Below, in pieces: positions 26,926-34,805 of a DNA stretch of 64,000 bases (its first letter is position 1; the number at the start of each line of letters is the position of its first letter). The stretch comes from Mobiluncus sp963511525. GTDB taxonomy: Bacteria; Actinomycetota; Actinomycetes; Actinomycetales; Actinomycetaceae. The notes beneath the pieces are model-generated. The model searched no databases. It had not been told where the DNA came from and saw only the letters and a list, made by a program, of their open reading frames with translations. Location: the NCBI RefSeq assembly GCF_963511525.1, contig NZ_CAUPIY010000001.1, positions 372,001 through 436,000 on the forward strand, read 5' to 3'. The position numbers and the translations under genes were made by a program.

Positions 26926-28368
26926 TCAACGCTGGGGCAGACCCCGTTCATCGTCGCCCCAAACCTTGCCGGTATAGTGGGGACTCATGAGGGACTCTAC
27001 GCTGAGGACTTCGTCGACTTCCGCAGCGCTCATCAAGCCTTTTTCAATGACCAGTTCCTTGACTGACTTGCCGGTCTTCGCGGCTTCTTTCCCAATCAAG
27101 TCACCATTATGGTGACCGATGATGTCGTTTAGATAGGTGACGATTCCGATGGAGTTATGCACGTAAGCCTCGCAGACTTCGCGGTTGGCGGTGATACCGT
27201 CGATGCACTTGGTACGCAAGGTGTTAATAGCGTTGGTCAGCAGCTCAATGGATTCAAACATGCACTGAGCTGCGGCTGGTTCCATGACGTTTAGCTGCAG
27301 CTGACCAGCGGCGGCAGCGTGGGTGAGGGCGACATCGTTGCCCATGACCTTGAAACAAACCTGGTCAACGACCTCGGGAATGACCGGGTTAACTTTTGCC
27401 GGCATAATCGAGGAACCCGGCTGCATCTCGGGAAGATTAATTTCATGTAAGCCACAGCGCGGTCCCGAGGAAAGCAAACGCAGGTCGTCACAAATTTTCG
27501 ATAGCTTGGATGCCAGCCGTTTCAGCACCGCGTGGACTGCCAGGTAGGCGCCATTATCCGAAGTGGCCTCCAACAGGTTCGTCGCCGGAACAATGTCGTA
27601 GCCGGTCACCTCAGCCAACTTTTGGCACGCGACTTTCGGATAGCCCTCCGGTGTGTTCACGCCGGTGCCAATAGCGGTCGCTCCCAAGTTCATTTCCAGC
27701 AGCAAAGCCCCGGCGACACTCAGGCGCGTCAGTTCCTCGGCGATGTTGACCGAAAAACCGTTGAATTCCTGGCCCAACGTCATGGGGACAGCGTCCTGCA
27801 GCTGCGTGCGGCCCATCTTAAGAATGTCTTTGAATTCTTCACCTTTGCGAGCAAAGGCGTCAGACAGCTCCTGCACCGCCCGCTCGACTTCTAAAAGCAG
27901 GGTGTACACTGCTACCCGGAACCCGGTCGGGTAAGCATCATTGGTCGATTGGCTCTTGTTCACGTGATCGTTGGGGTTGATTATGTCGTAGCGGCCTTTT
28001 TCATAGCCCAACAGTTCCAGAGCCAGGTTCGCCACGACTTCGTTAGCGTTCATATTCACCGAGGTGCCTGCCCCGCCTTGGAACACGTCCACGGGGAACT
28101 GATCCATGGCTCGGCCCTTCTCTAGCACTTCGTCACAGCCCGCCACGATAGCGGCGACAATGTCGTGCGGAAGTACGTGTAGCTCTTCATTGGCCAGTGC
28201 CACCGCTTTCTTAACCTGTACCATGGCTCTGACAAATTCGGGAACGTCTTGGATTTTCTTGCCCGATATATGGAAATTCTCGATTGCCCGCAGGGTTTGC
28301 ACCCCGTAGTAAGCATCCTCAGGAATTTCACGTTTCCCCAGCAGGTCCTCTTCGATACGTCCAGCCAT
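26926..28368 (-). CDS. aspA: Aspartate ammonia-lyase
   Basis: Deaminates L-aspartate to fumarate and ammonia, feeding fumarate to anaerobic respiration or fermentation. The fumarase/aspartase signature GSSIMPAKVNP is present, with GRTQLQDAVPMTLGQEF and TGVNTPEGYP. The start has two adjacent ATGs at 28371 and 28368 behind TAGGAG. The second has better spacing and gives MAGRIEEDLLGKREIP, the normal N-terminus; a longer frame upstream adds non-conserved residues. The product is 480 residues, normal for AspA. It is probably monocistronic, flanked by a 3' hairpin. Confidence 0.94.
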   Translation of the reverse strand: MAGRIEEDLLGKREIPEDAYYGVQTLRAIENFHISGKKIQDVPEFVRAMVQVKKAVALANEELHVLPHDIVAAIVAGCDEVLEKGRAMDQFPVDVFQGGAGTSVNMNANEVVANLALELLGYEKGRYDIINPNDHVNKSQSTNDAYPTGFRVAVYTLLLEVERAVQELSDAFARKGEEFKDILKMGRTQLQDAVPMTLGQEFNGFSVNIAEELTRLSVAGALLLEMNLGATAIGTGVNTPEGYPKVACQKLAEVTGYDIVPATNLLEATSDNGAYLAVHAVLKRLASKLSKICDDLRLLSSGPRCGLHEINLPEMQPGSSIMPAKVNPVIPEVVDQVCFKVMGNDVALTHAAAAGQLQLNVMEPAAAQCMFESIELLTNAINTLRTKCIDGITANREVCEAYVHNSIGIVTYLNDIIGHHNGDLIGKEAAKTGKSVKELVIEKGLMSAAEVDEVLSVESLMSPHYTGKVWGDDERGLPQR

Positions 28369-28532
28369 CATCGCTCCTAATCTATTCCCCGGAAAAAGGA
28401 TTTGTCCACCGTTTTGCCAGAACAACGGCGTTCTGGTAGTTCTATTCTAATCTGCGGGTTCAGCGTCGTGTTTCCGAACGACCGACGTCTTAGGTACACG
28501 TGACGAAAGTGCTTTCAAAAGCGGGGTTCGAT

Positions 28533-28561
28533 TTGAGAATCGGTCCGGTTTGCCTTATCAT
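28533..28561 (+). promoter_or_regulatory. Probable sigma-70-type promoter of rpmB
   Basis: TTGAGA at 28533-28538 and TATCAT at 28556-28561 are each one base from consensus and are exactly 17 bases apart. The predicted start point is near 28568, about 70 bases before the rpmB ATG. Confidence 0.65.
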
Positions 28562-28641
28562 AGTGAGGTTGCTCGTTGAGAGCTGCGGGTTCAAAGCCCG
28601 TGAACGACTTTGAAGAATTACAGGAAATCAGAGGTAAGAAC

Positions 28642-28839
28642 ATGGCTGCGGTATGCGATGTATGTGGAAAAGGTCCCGGTTTTGGGATGAGTGTGTCTCA
28701 CTCTCACCGGCGTAACAAGCGTCGTTTCAACCCGAACATTCAGCGGGTTCGCGCCATCGTCGAAGGTACTCCCCGGCATTTGAACGTGTGCACCAAGTGC
28801 ATCAAGTCCAATCGCGTGGTGCGCAACACGGGTCGCTAA
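28642..28839 (+). CDS. rpmB: 50S ribosomal protein L28, zinc-ribbon form
   Basis: A 65-residue L28 starting MAAVCDVCGKGPGFG, the conserved N-terminus; the open frame upstream of it is not coding. Four cysteines, C5, C8, C50 and C53, form the zinc-ribbon (C+) version of L28. Bacteria often carry a second, cysteine-free copy that is induced when zinc is short; none is in this window. It has its own promoter and a strong terminator, so it is expressed alone. Confidence 0.95.
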   Translation: MAAVCDVCGKGPGFGMSVSHSHRRNKRRFNPNIQRVRAIVEGTPRHLNVCTKCIKSNRVVRNTGR

Positions 28840-28860
28840 ACCCGATTCACTTCTTGAATG

Positions 28861-28899
28861 CCGCGTCAAGGTTTTTCCTTGGCGCGGTTTTTGTTTTTT
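28861..28899 (+). terminator. Rho-independent terminator after rpmB
   Basis: An 11-base-pair stem (CCGCGTCAAGG at 28861-28871 with CCTTGGCGCGG at 28877-28887, one G-U pair) and a 5-base loop, followed by a T-rich run, TTTTTGTTTTTT, to 28899. It begins 21 bases after the rpmB stop. Confidence 0.93.
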
Positions 28900-29296
28900 C
28901 GCATCGTCAGTACAAACCCGCTTCTGCCGTAGCTCTGAATGATAAATTCTTGTAAATAAATTATGAGTTTTCGTACAGTTGTATTCACCTCATAAACTCC
29001 CGTAAAATTGAGCAAAATACCAGTTCAATCGGCATTTTGTGGCCATTTCAGGCGATTAGGCTTCCCCGCGTCGATTTTTCGCAAAAATCAGATTTTCACC
29101 TCGCTCAGACCCTGATTTTTCCGCATTATTTAGCGGTTTACTCACTGTATCCCGAACATTTAACAGGCAAATTTCTCTGAATTTTTCCTGAGCGTTGCCT
29201 GATGATAGTCTCTCCGTAAGCTGGGTGCGCGGCGGCAGGACTTCTCTGACTCTAAACATTCAGCGGTGAATATAGCTACTAAGTATGGAGAAAAAT
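28900..29296 (+). promoter_or_regulatory. AT-rich upstream region of the secreted-protein gene
   Basis: About 400 bases without a credible gene and visibly richer in A and T than the surroundings. It contains a 9-base inverted repeat, AAAAATCAG at 29083-29091 and CTGATTTTT at 29112-29120, that could be an operator or hairpin. I could not fix a convincing -35/-10 pair. A weak candidate is TTGCCT with TAAGCT 16 bases later, near 29194-29221. Confidence 0.35.
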
Positions 29297-30595
29297 ATGA
29301 AAGCAAAACACATTCTCGCCTCTGTGGCGGGCGCAGCGTTATTGGGCGGCGCCTTCTTAGTTCCGGCTCAGGCCGACACTTTCCAGGACTTCACTCCGGA
29401 AACAGTTCAGAATAACGACAAGCTGCCCGTGGTCAACACCTACCGGGCAAACAACTACCTCAAGGCGAACATTTTGAACGCCTACCCGGTGTGCAACGCC
29501 GGCGAGGATCTGCGTACCGTCATCTACAAAGTCTCGACCAACTTCGAGCCGAAAGGTACGATTTCCACCACCAACCGCACCAACGCTTCGGTACCGCTGA
29601 CCCAGACTCTGTCAAAGACCGAGTCGATTAGCTTCACTTACCACAGTGACCTGAACGCGGGCGTCAGCGCCACCGCTTCGACCAACACACCCGCAGGTCA
29701 GGGCCCCAACGCTTCCATCACCGCTTCACTGGCCAAGACTATCGGCTACTCCATCTCGTACTCCCTGTCCTACACCGCTGGTCAACAGATTGGCCCTTAC
29801 CAGGTTCCTGCCGGCAACACTGGTGAAGCCACCTACGGCTTCCGTACCATCACCATGACCGGCACTCAGCAGGCATGCAAGCCTAACGGGACTTGGGGCC
29901 ATGCTTTCGCCTGGACCTCCAAAGCCCCGGTTAAGAACGAAGTTGTCGTCAAGATGTACGCCACGCCGGACGGCGCTCTGGGCGGCAACGGCGACACCAA
30001 CGCTTCTCAGGACGCGGGATACCCCCAACCCACCGAAAAGTTCGTGGCCTCCACCGAGCTGAAGCCCGTTGATCCGGACGCCGTAAACGACGGCAAGCTC
30101 GACTTGGCTCCCTTCCTCACGGTTTCAACCGCTAAGGCTGCCGGTTACGCCGGTACTGTAGCTCTGCGTGTCAAGAACGTGGGTACCGAAAACTACTATG
30201 GCGAGTTCCCGACGGTGTCTTTCTTGGTGAAGGTTCACCAGGTTTCCGGCCCGCAGGGCGTTGACCGTCGCATCACCACCGGCCGGTTCAAGGGTTCTAC
30301 CGTTGAGGATTTGGGCTTCGATCGCGCCTCCTCCACGCGCACCTTCCGCGTCACGATGTCTAACCTGATTAAGCCCCAGCAGGAGATGCTGCTCGCTAAC
30401 TTCAACTTCGGCGACGGCTACATCGGCAGCGCGAATGGCAAACACAAGCGCTTGCAGAACTGGATTGAGGTTTCTCAGCTGGGTCGCCTGGCGAAAGATG
30501 TTTCCATCAGCAATGACCGTTACCTGGATTCCCGCACCTTGGGTGTCACCCTGACTGATGGCCGCAAAGCCAAAGCAAATCTGGGGGTTTTCTAA
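29297..30595 (+). CDS. Secreted protein with aerolysin/epsilon-toxin-like features (putative beta-pore-forming toxin)
   Basis: The 432-residue product has a signal peptide (about residues 1-26, cleavage after VPAQA). Residues about 95-190 are a Ser/Thr-rich stretch of alternating polar and hydrophobic residues (TQTLSKTESISFTY, SITASLAKTIGYSISYSL) ending in YQVPAGNTGEATYGF. This is the look of the membrane-insertion hairpin and flanking strands of aerolysin/ETX-MTX2 proteins, including the VPAG turn. The rest is predicted mainly beta. The start ATG 29297 follows GGAGAAA; an ATG at 29285 adds four residues. It is monocistronic, with a strong terminator. The toxin role is inferred; an adhesin or other beta-rich surface protein is the alternative. 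Confidence 0.55.
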   Translation: MKAKHILASVAGAALLGGAFLVPAQADTFQDFTPETVQNNDKLPVVNTYRANNYLKANILNAYPVCNAGEDLRTVIYKVSTNFEPKGTISTTNRTNASVPLTQTLSKTESISFTYHSDLNAGVSATASTNTPAGQGPNASITASLAKTIGYSISYSLSYTAGQQIGPYQVPAGNTGEATYGFRTITMTGTQQACKPNGTWGHAFAWTSKAPVKNEVVVKMYATPDGALGGNGDTNASQDAGYPQPTEKFVASTELKPVDPDAVNDGKLDLAPFLTVSTAKAAGYAGTVALRVKNVGTENYYGEFPTVSFLVKVHQVSGPQGVDRRITTGRFKGSTVEDLGFDRASSTRTFRVTMSNLIKPQQEMLLANFNFGDGYIGSANGKHKRLQNWIEVSQLGRLAKDVSISNDRYLDSRTLGVTLTDGRKAKANLGVF

Positions 30596-30628
30596 GCCTG
30601 CCTGTATGCAAAAATTTGCTTAGAAAAT

Positions 30629-30675
30629 AATCTTTTGGGGAGGTTCGCCACGGCGAGCCTCCCCAAAAGATTTTT
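30629..30675 (+). terminator. Strong terminator after the secreted-protein gene
   Basis: A very long stem: TCTTTTGGGGAGG at 30631-30643 pairs with CCTCCCCAAAAGA at 30658-30670, continued inward by TTCGCC with GGCGAG around a tiny loop, and followed by TTTTT at 30671-30675. The A-rich left flank could let it work in both directions. Confidence 0.93.
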
Positions 30676-30827
30676 AACAGAAATTCCGCCCAAAATTTAC
30701 ACGCATTTAACATCCGTGCAATGTTCAGTTAACAGTCAAAAGGTAGAGTTTCTCTGGTTGCCGGGCGCGGGCCGCAGGCCTAATACGACGGCTTGAGCCT
30801 CCGACAGTCACACTCACAATCCTAAGG

Positions 30828-32324
30828 ATGCTAATTTTGGAAATTACTGCCACTATTGTGCTTGCAATCGTCATCATCACGGCGCTATCTTTCGATTTCA
30901 CCAACGGCTTCCACGACACCGCCAACGCTATGGCCACTTCTATCTCGACCGGTGCCCTCAAGCCCTTTCAAGCGGTGGCGATTTCTGCCGGTTTGAACAT
31001 GGTCGGAGCGTTCCTCTCCGTGAACGTCGCCGCCACAGTCGCCAGCGGCATTGTCGATTTGAGTTCTTATGACCTCACCAACCAGGCCGAGGGTATCAAC
31101 CTGTTGATGGTGGTGTTTTCCGCCCTGATAGGAGCCATTATCTGGAACCTGTTTACGTGGCTGCTGGGGTTGCCTTCCAGTTCCTCCCACGCCCTGTTCG
31201 GCGGCATGATTGGCGCGGCGTTCGCGGCGATGGGTGCCGGGGGCGTGGAATGGGGTTCTATCCTGGGCAAGATTGTGATTCCTGCCGTGGTCTCTCCCCT
31301 CATCGCGGCCGGCGTGTCCGCCACAGCTACTGCCCTGGTCTACTGGATTACGAACACGATTCCAAAAGAGCGAAAAGCCTCCCACTTCCGTCACGGCCAA
31401 GTCATCACCGCTTGCCTGGTGTCACTGGCTCACGGCGCGGGCGATGCCCAAAAGACGATGGGCGTGATTTTCCTGGCCCTCATCGCGACCGGTAATGCAA
31501 GTGCGGAGGATCGGATCCCCGTCCTGGTCATCCTGGCTTGCGCGGTAGCAATTGCGGCAGGAACGCTCTCCGGTGGCTGGCGGGTTATCCGCACTTTGGG
31601 TAAAGGTCTGGTCGACCTGGAGCCTCCCCAGGGAATGGCTGCAGAAGCGACCTCCGCGGCTATCATTCTTACCTCGGCTGCTGGGGGGATGGCTTTGTCC
31701 ACTACCCACGTGACCACCGGTGCTATCTTAGGCACCGGATTGGGCAAGAAGGGCGCTACCGTGCGCTGGGGAGTCGCCATGCGGATGGCGTCAGCTTGGG
31801 TCATCACCCTACCCTGCGCCGGTGTGGTCGGCTATGCAACCTGGTGGATTGCCGCTCTGGCGGGTCGGGCGCACCCCATAGTCGGGGCGCTGCTTGACCT
31901 GGCCATCCTGCTGGTGATGGTGGTCCTCATCGTGCTGCGTTCGCGCAAGAATTCTGTGGGGGCTCACAACGTGAACGAAGAGTGGGATCCGAACGCCGAG
32001 TCGATTGATTCTTCGCTACAAACCGCGCCGACCCGCGAGGTCGACGCGAACCTGCGTGAGGACATCGACGAAATCATGCAAAAGGGCTTGGATAAAGCCG
32101 CCGAAGCCGCCCTGGTGACCTCACAGTCGCGAGCTGACCAGATAACCGAGCTGAGACACCAGCGCGACGACTTGATTGAGCAGCTGCGCAAACTCGATCG
32201 TGAACTCGAAGAAGTGCTCTTTTCAGACGAGCATCTGAAGGGCGAACGTAACGTTCCCGTCACGGCCAGCGCCAGCGCGGGTAAAACGGTTGCCGCCACT
32301 GCTTCGGAATCGCCGGAAAAGTAA
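30828..32324 (+). CDS. PiT-family inorganic phosphate transporter
   Basis: A 498-residue membrane protein with the two PiT signatures DFTNGFHDTANAMATS near the N-terminus and AHGAGDAQKTMGVI in the middle, and about 10 membrane segments. It imports phosphate (metal-phosphate) with protons. The last 110 residues are hydrophilic and predicted coiled coil. The ATG at 30828 overlaps AAGGA; an in-frame TTG at 30837 has better spacing (8 bases) from that AAGGA and may be the real start. It is followed after 18 bases by a small membrane-protein gene. Confidence 0.92.
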   Translation: MLILEITATIVLAIVIITALSFDFTNGFHDTANAMATSISTGALKPFQAVAISAGLNMVGAFLSVNVAATVASGIVDLSSYDLTNQAEGINLLMVVFSALIGAIIWNLFTWLLGLPSSSSHALFGGMIGAAFAAMGAGGVEWGSILGKIVIPAVVSPLIAAGVSATATALVYWITNTIPKERKASHFRHGQVITACLVSLAHGAGDAQKTMGVIFLALIATGNASAEDRIPVLVILACAVAIAAGTLSGGWRVIRTLGKGLVDLEPPQGMAAEATSAAIILTSAAGGMALSTTHVTTGAILGTGLGKKGATVRWGVAMRMASAWVITLPCAGVVGYATWWIAALAGRAHPIVGALLDLAILLVMVVLIVLRSRKNSVGAHNVNEEWDPNAESIDSSLQTAPTREVDANLREDIDEIMQKGLDKAAEAALVTSQSRADQITELRHQRDDLIEQLRKLDRELEEVLFSDEHLKGERNVPVTASASAGKTVAATASESPEK

Positions 32325-32342
32325 CCTCGGAAAGGATGAAAA

Positions 32343-32630
32343 ATGACTGTCGAAATGGCTTGGGCAATCGTTCGAGTGGCCGCTTTGGCCCTCATTTTTG
32401 GAGCCGGGATTCCCATGCTCTATGCCCTAGGGATGCGCGCTCATGCCGGGGATCCCATTCGTGATGAAACCGGTGAAGTTATCGCTGACACTGAGCCAAC
32501 GCCGCAGATGCGAGCTCTAGGCTGGGCAGTCTACGGTTCTCTAGCGGTCATTATCGTGGCCGCTATTGTCTGGGTGGCAAAAGACTCCATAGAGTTCTAC
32601 ACTGGATGGGCACCCTTTGGGGCAATATAA
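32343..32630 (+). CDS. Small two-helix membrane protein, partner of the phosphate transporter
   Basis: A 95-residue protein with hydrophobic helices at about residues 5-27 and 58-78 and a short polar loop between them. I do not recognise a named family. It lies 18 bases after the PiT gene with AAAGGATG just before its start, so it is in the same operon. Similar small membrane proteins often follow PiT genes in actinobacteria, suggesting an accessory subunit; this is inference. Confidence 0.75.
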   Translation: MTVEMAWAIVRVAALALIFGAGIPMLYALGMRAHAGDPIRDETGEVIADTEPTPQMRALGWAVYGSLAVIIVAAIVWVAKDSIEFYTGWAPFGAI

Positions 32631-32654
32631 ATACTTTCTGAAAAATTCGACACT

Positions 32655-32691
32655 AGTTGCCTCGGTTTCCGGCCGAGGCAACTACCTTTTT
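32655..32691 (+). terminator. Terminator of the phosphate-transporter operon
   Basis: An 11-base-pair perfect stem, AGTTGCCTCGG at 32655-32665 with CCGAGGCAACT at 32673-32683, a 7-base loop, and TTTTT after three bases. Confidence 0.9.
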
Positions 32692-32804
32692 AGACTCCAG
32701 CCCCGAATTAGGGGTCTTTTCCGGGTATATCGCGAGCGGGGCGTTTCGCTTAGTCTCACTACGGTTTCAACCTGACCGGGAAAAGACACTGTTAGGATGG
32801 GGAT

Positions 32805-33302
32805 ATGGCTACAACTCATTTGCAAGGTAATCCCGTAAATACTGTTGGTTCACTGCCCGCGGTGGGTTCTCCCGCCCCGGACTTCGTGACTGTCAAACAG
32901 GACCTGTCTGAAGCGAAACTGTCTGATTTCCGCGGCAAGACAGTGCTTCTCAACATTTTCCCCTCCATTGATACGGGGGTTTGTGCAGCCTCAGTACGGC
33001 GTTTCAACGCTGAAGCAGCCCAGCTCGACGGGGTGGAAGTCATCTGTGTTTCGCGCGACCTGCCTTTTGCCCTAGGGCGTTTTTGCGCCGCGGAAGGTAT
33101 CGACCACGTCATCACGACTTCGGCGTTCCGTTCCAACTTCGGCCAGGACTACGGTGTCCAGCTAGCAGACTCCCCTATGGCCGGATTGTTCGCTCGTTCC
33201 ATCGTGATTATTGATTCGAACGGCGTGGTGAAATACACCCAGCTGGTCGACGAAATCACCACGGATCCTGACTTTGAATCGGCTCTGCAAGCACTGAACT
33301 AG
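32805..33302 (+). CDS. tpx: Thiol peroxidase (atypical 2-Cys peroxiredoxin)
   Basis: Reduces hydrogen and lipid peroxides using thioredoxin. The 165-residue protein has the peroxidatic Cys in DTGVCAASVRRFN and the resolving Cys in LGRFCAAEG, both at Tpx positions. The N-terminal GSLPAVGSPAPDF is also typical. It is monocistronic and convergent with the trmH-family gene, with about 50 bases between. Confidence 0.94.
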   Translation: MATTHLQGNPVNTVGSLPAVGSPAPDFVTVKQDLSEAKLSDFRGKTVLLNIFPSIDTGVCAASVRRFNAEAAQLDGVEVICVSRDLPFALGRFCAAEGIDHVITTSAFRSNFGQDYGVQLADSPMAGLFARSIVIIDSNGVVKYTQLVDEITTDPDFESALQALN

Positions 33303-33350
33303 GCTCCCCCGTTTTCGTTGTGGTTCAGCGGCGACCGGCAAAACCACCGG

Positions 33351-34178
33351 CTACAGCCGCTGCGCGGCCGCGCTCAGCCACAGGCACAAGGTCGCCGCGG
33401 ACGTCACATTGAGGGACTCGGCACGCCCAAACATGGGAATGGACACCAACACATCGCACCAGGATTCCTCGGTCGCGTCCAGCCCGTGCGCTTCATTGCC
33501 CATGACCCAAGCGACCTTCTTGTCACTCCAGGTCGCGGCCGTAACCGGGGTCAGCATGACGTCACCGGATAGGGACGTGCCCACAATGGTCCACCCTTCA
33601 GCACGCAGAGCCGCCACCACTGCCTCTAAATCCTGAAACCGCGGCGTGGGAACATGAAACACACTGCCCACCGAAGCGCGAATAACTTTCGGACTGGTTG
33701 CGTCGGCACAGTATTGCCCCATAAACACCGTCGACGCACCACAAGCGTCAGCCAGTCGAATCAGTGTCCCCGCGTTGCCCGGGTCTTGAGTAGCGGGCAG
33801 AATCAAAGCCAGGGTCCCCTCCGGCGAGGCCGGCACGGACGGAAAAGCCTCAAAACGCGCTACCGCAATCCACCCTTGTGCGGCATCACTCAGCACCTTC
33901 TCAACTTGCGGGGAAATAATATGAATATGCAGCCCCCCCGCAGATACTGTGGACTGAGCAAAATCCAACAGCTCCGGGCGAGTCTCGGCGCCCGCCTCGG
34001 TCACAAATAAATCTGTCACCGCCCCCTGAGGGGCACTATGCAGCAGCTCAGTGACCGCTTGGGGACCTTCCACCCGCGTTAAACCCGAACGCAAACGCGC
34101 GGAACGCCGCGAAAGCCCCGCCACCTTCCGGATGCGTTCGCTTCCGGGGTTGTCGAGGATTTCGCGACGTTCCACCAT
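33351..34178 (-). CDS. TrmH/SpoU-family RNA 2'-O-methyltransferase
   Basis: A 275-residue SPOUT enzyme. The N-terminal substrate-binding part includes RVEGPQAVTELL. The C-terminal knotted domain has the three family motifs: DPGNAGTLIRLADACG, WVMGNEAHGL and PMFGRAESLNVTSAATL. It methylates ribose 2'-O in rRNA or tRNA; the exact nucleotide cannot be told from sequence. It follows rplT by 28 bases, a common actinobacterial order (infC-rpmI-rplT-trmH), so co-transcription is likely. Confidence 0.92.
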   Translation of the reverse strand: MVERREILDNPGSERIRKVAGLSRRSARLRSGLTRVEGPQAVTELLHSAPQGAVTDLFVTEAGAETRPELLDFAQSTVSAGGLHIHIISPQVEKVLSDAAQGWIAVARFEAFPSVPASPEGTLALILPATQDPGNAGTLIRLADACGASTVFMGQYCADATSPKVIRASVGSVFHVPTPRFQDLEAVVAALRAEGWTIVGTSLSGDVMLTPVTAATWSDKKVAWVMGNEAHGLDATEESWCDVLVSIPMFGRAESLNVTSAATLCLWLSAAAQRL

Positions 34179-34206
34179 AGAATTTTTGATTGATAAACGC
34201 CGGGCT

Positions 34207-34590
34207 TTAGGCAGCCGCGGGAGCGTTTACATCTTTGGGCAGAGCAGCCTGTGCAGCTTTAACCAATTCGTTGAAAGCCGCAATGTCGCTAACTGCCAGT
34301 TCCGCTAGCATCCGCCGATCGACTTCAATGCCAGCCAAACGCAGACCCTGCATGAAGCGATTGTAGGTCATGCCCTGGGCGCGGCAAGCCGCATTGATGC
34401 GAGTGATCCACAGCCGACGGAAGTCGCCCTTGCGCGCCTTGCGGTCGCGATAGTTATACACAAAACTGTGGGTGACCTGTTCCTTAGCCTTACGGTACAG
34501 GCGAGAACGCTGGCCGCGGTAGCCCTCGGCCCGTTCCAGAGTGGTGCGACGTTTCTTGTGAGCGTTTACTGCGCGCTTGACACGTGCCAT
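34207..34590 (-). CDS. rplT: 50S ribosomal protein L20
   Basis: A 127-residue L20 beginning MARVKRAVNAHKKRRT, with YRQRSRLYRKAKEQ-like and ARKGDFRRLWITRINAA stretches. It binds 23S rRNA early in 50S assembly, and in some bacteria represses its own operon. It starts 19 bases after rpmI in the infC-rpmI-rplT operon. Confidence 0.97.
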   Translation of the reverse strand: MARVKRAVNAHKKRRTTLERAEGYRGQRSRLYRKAKEQVTHSFVYNYRDRKARKGDFRRLWITRINAACRAQGMTYNRFMQGLRLAGIEVDRRMLAELAVSDIAAFNELVKAAQAALPKDVNAPAAA

Positions 34591-34609
34591 GATTTATCTC
34601 CTTTTTCCT

Positions 34610-34804
34610 TTACTTACCCAACAGCTTCTTCATGCGTTTCACGTCAGCGGGAGCCACGACCTGATCCTGGCTGAGGCGACGAGTCCGCCGAGACGACTTG
34701 TGTTCCAGCAGGTGGCGTTTGTTAGTCTGTTCGCGCATCAGCTTTCCGGAGCCTGTAACACGAATCCGCTTTTTAGTCCCAGAATGGGTTTTATTCTTTG
34801 GCAT
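34610..34804 (-). CDS. rpmI: 50S ribosomal protein L35
   Basis: A 64-residue L35 starting MPKNKTHSGTKKRI and ending VKRMKKLLGK. The start is set by this conserved N-terminus; the frame open upstream lies inside infC. Only one base separates it from the infC stop, so translation is likely coupled. Confidence 0.97.
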   Translation of the reverse strand: MPKNKTHSGTKKRIRVTGSGKLMREQTNKRHLLEHKSSRRTRRLSQDQVVAPADVKRMKKLLGK

Positions 34805-34805
34805 A

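Noticed and set aside
28576..28625. GCGGG-TTCAAAG-CCCGT resembles a tRNA T-arm
   Set aside because: No acceptor, D or anticodon stems can be paired around it, and the rpmB promoter and leader explain the region.
33303..33350. Possible hairpin between tpx and the trmH-family gene
   Set aside because: Only short interrupted pairings (GCGGC/GCCGC, CCGG/CCGG) and no T-run; too weak to call a terminator.
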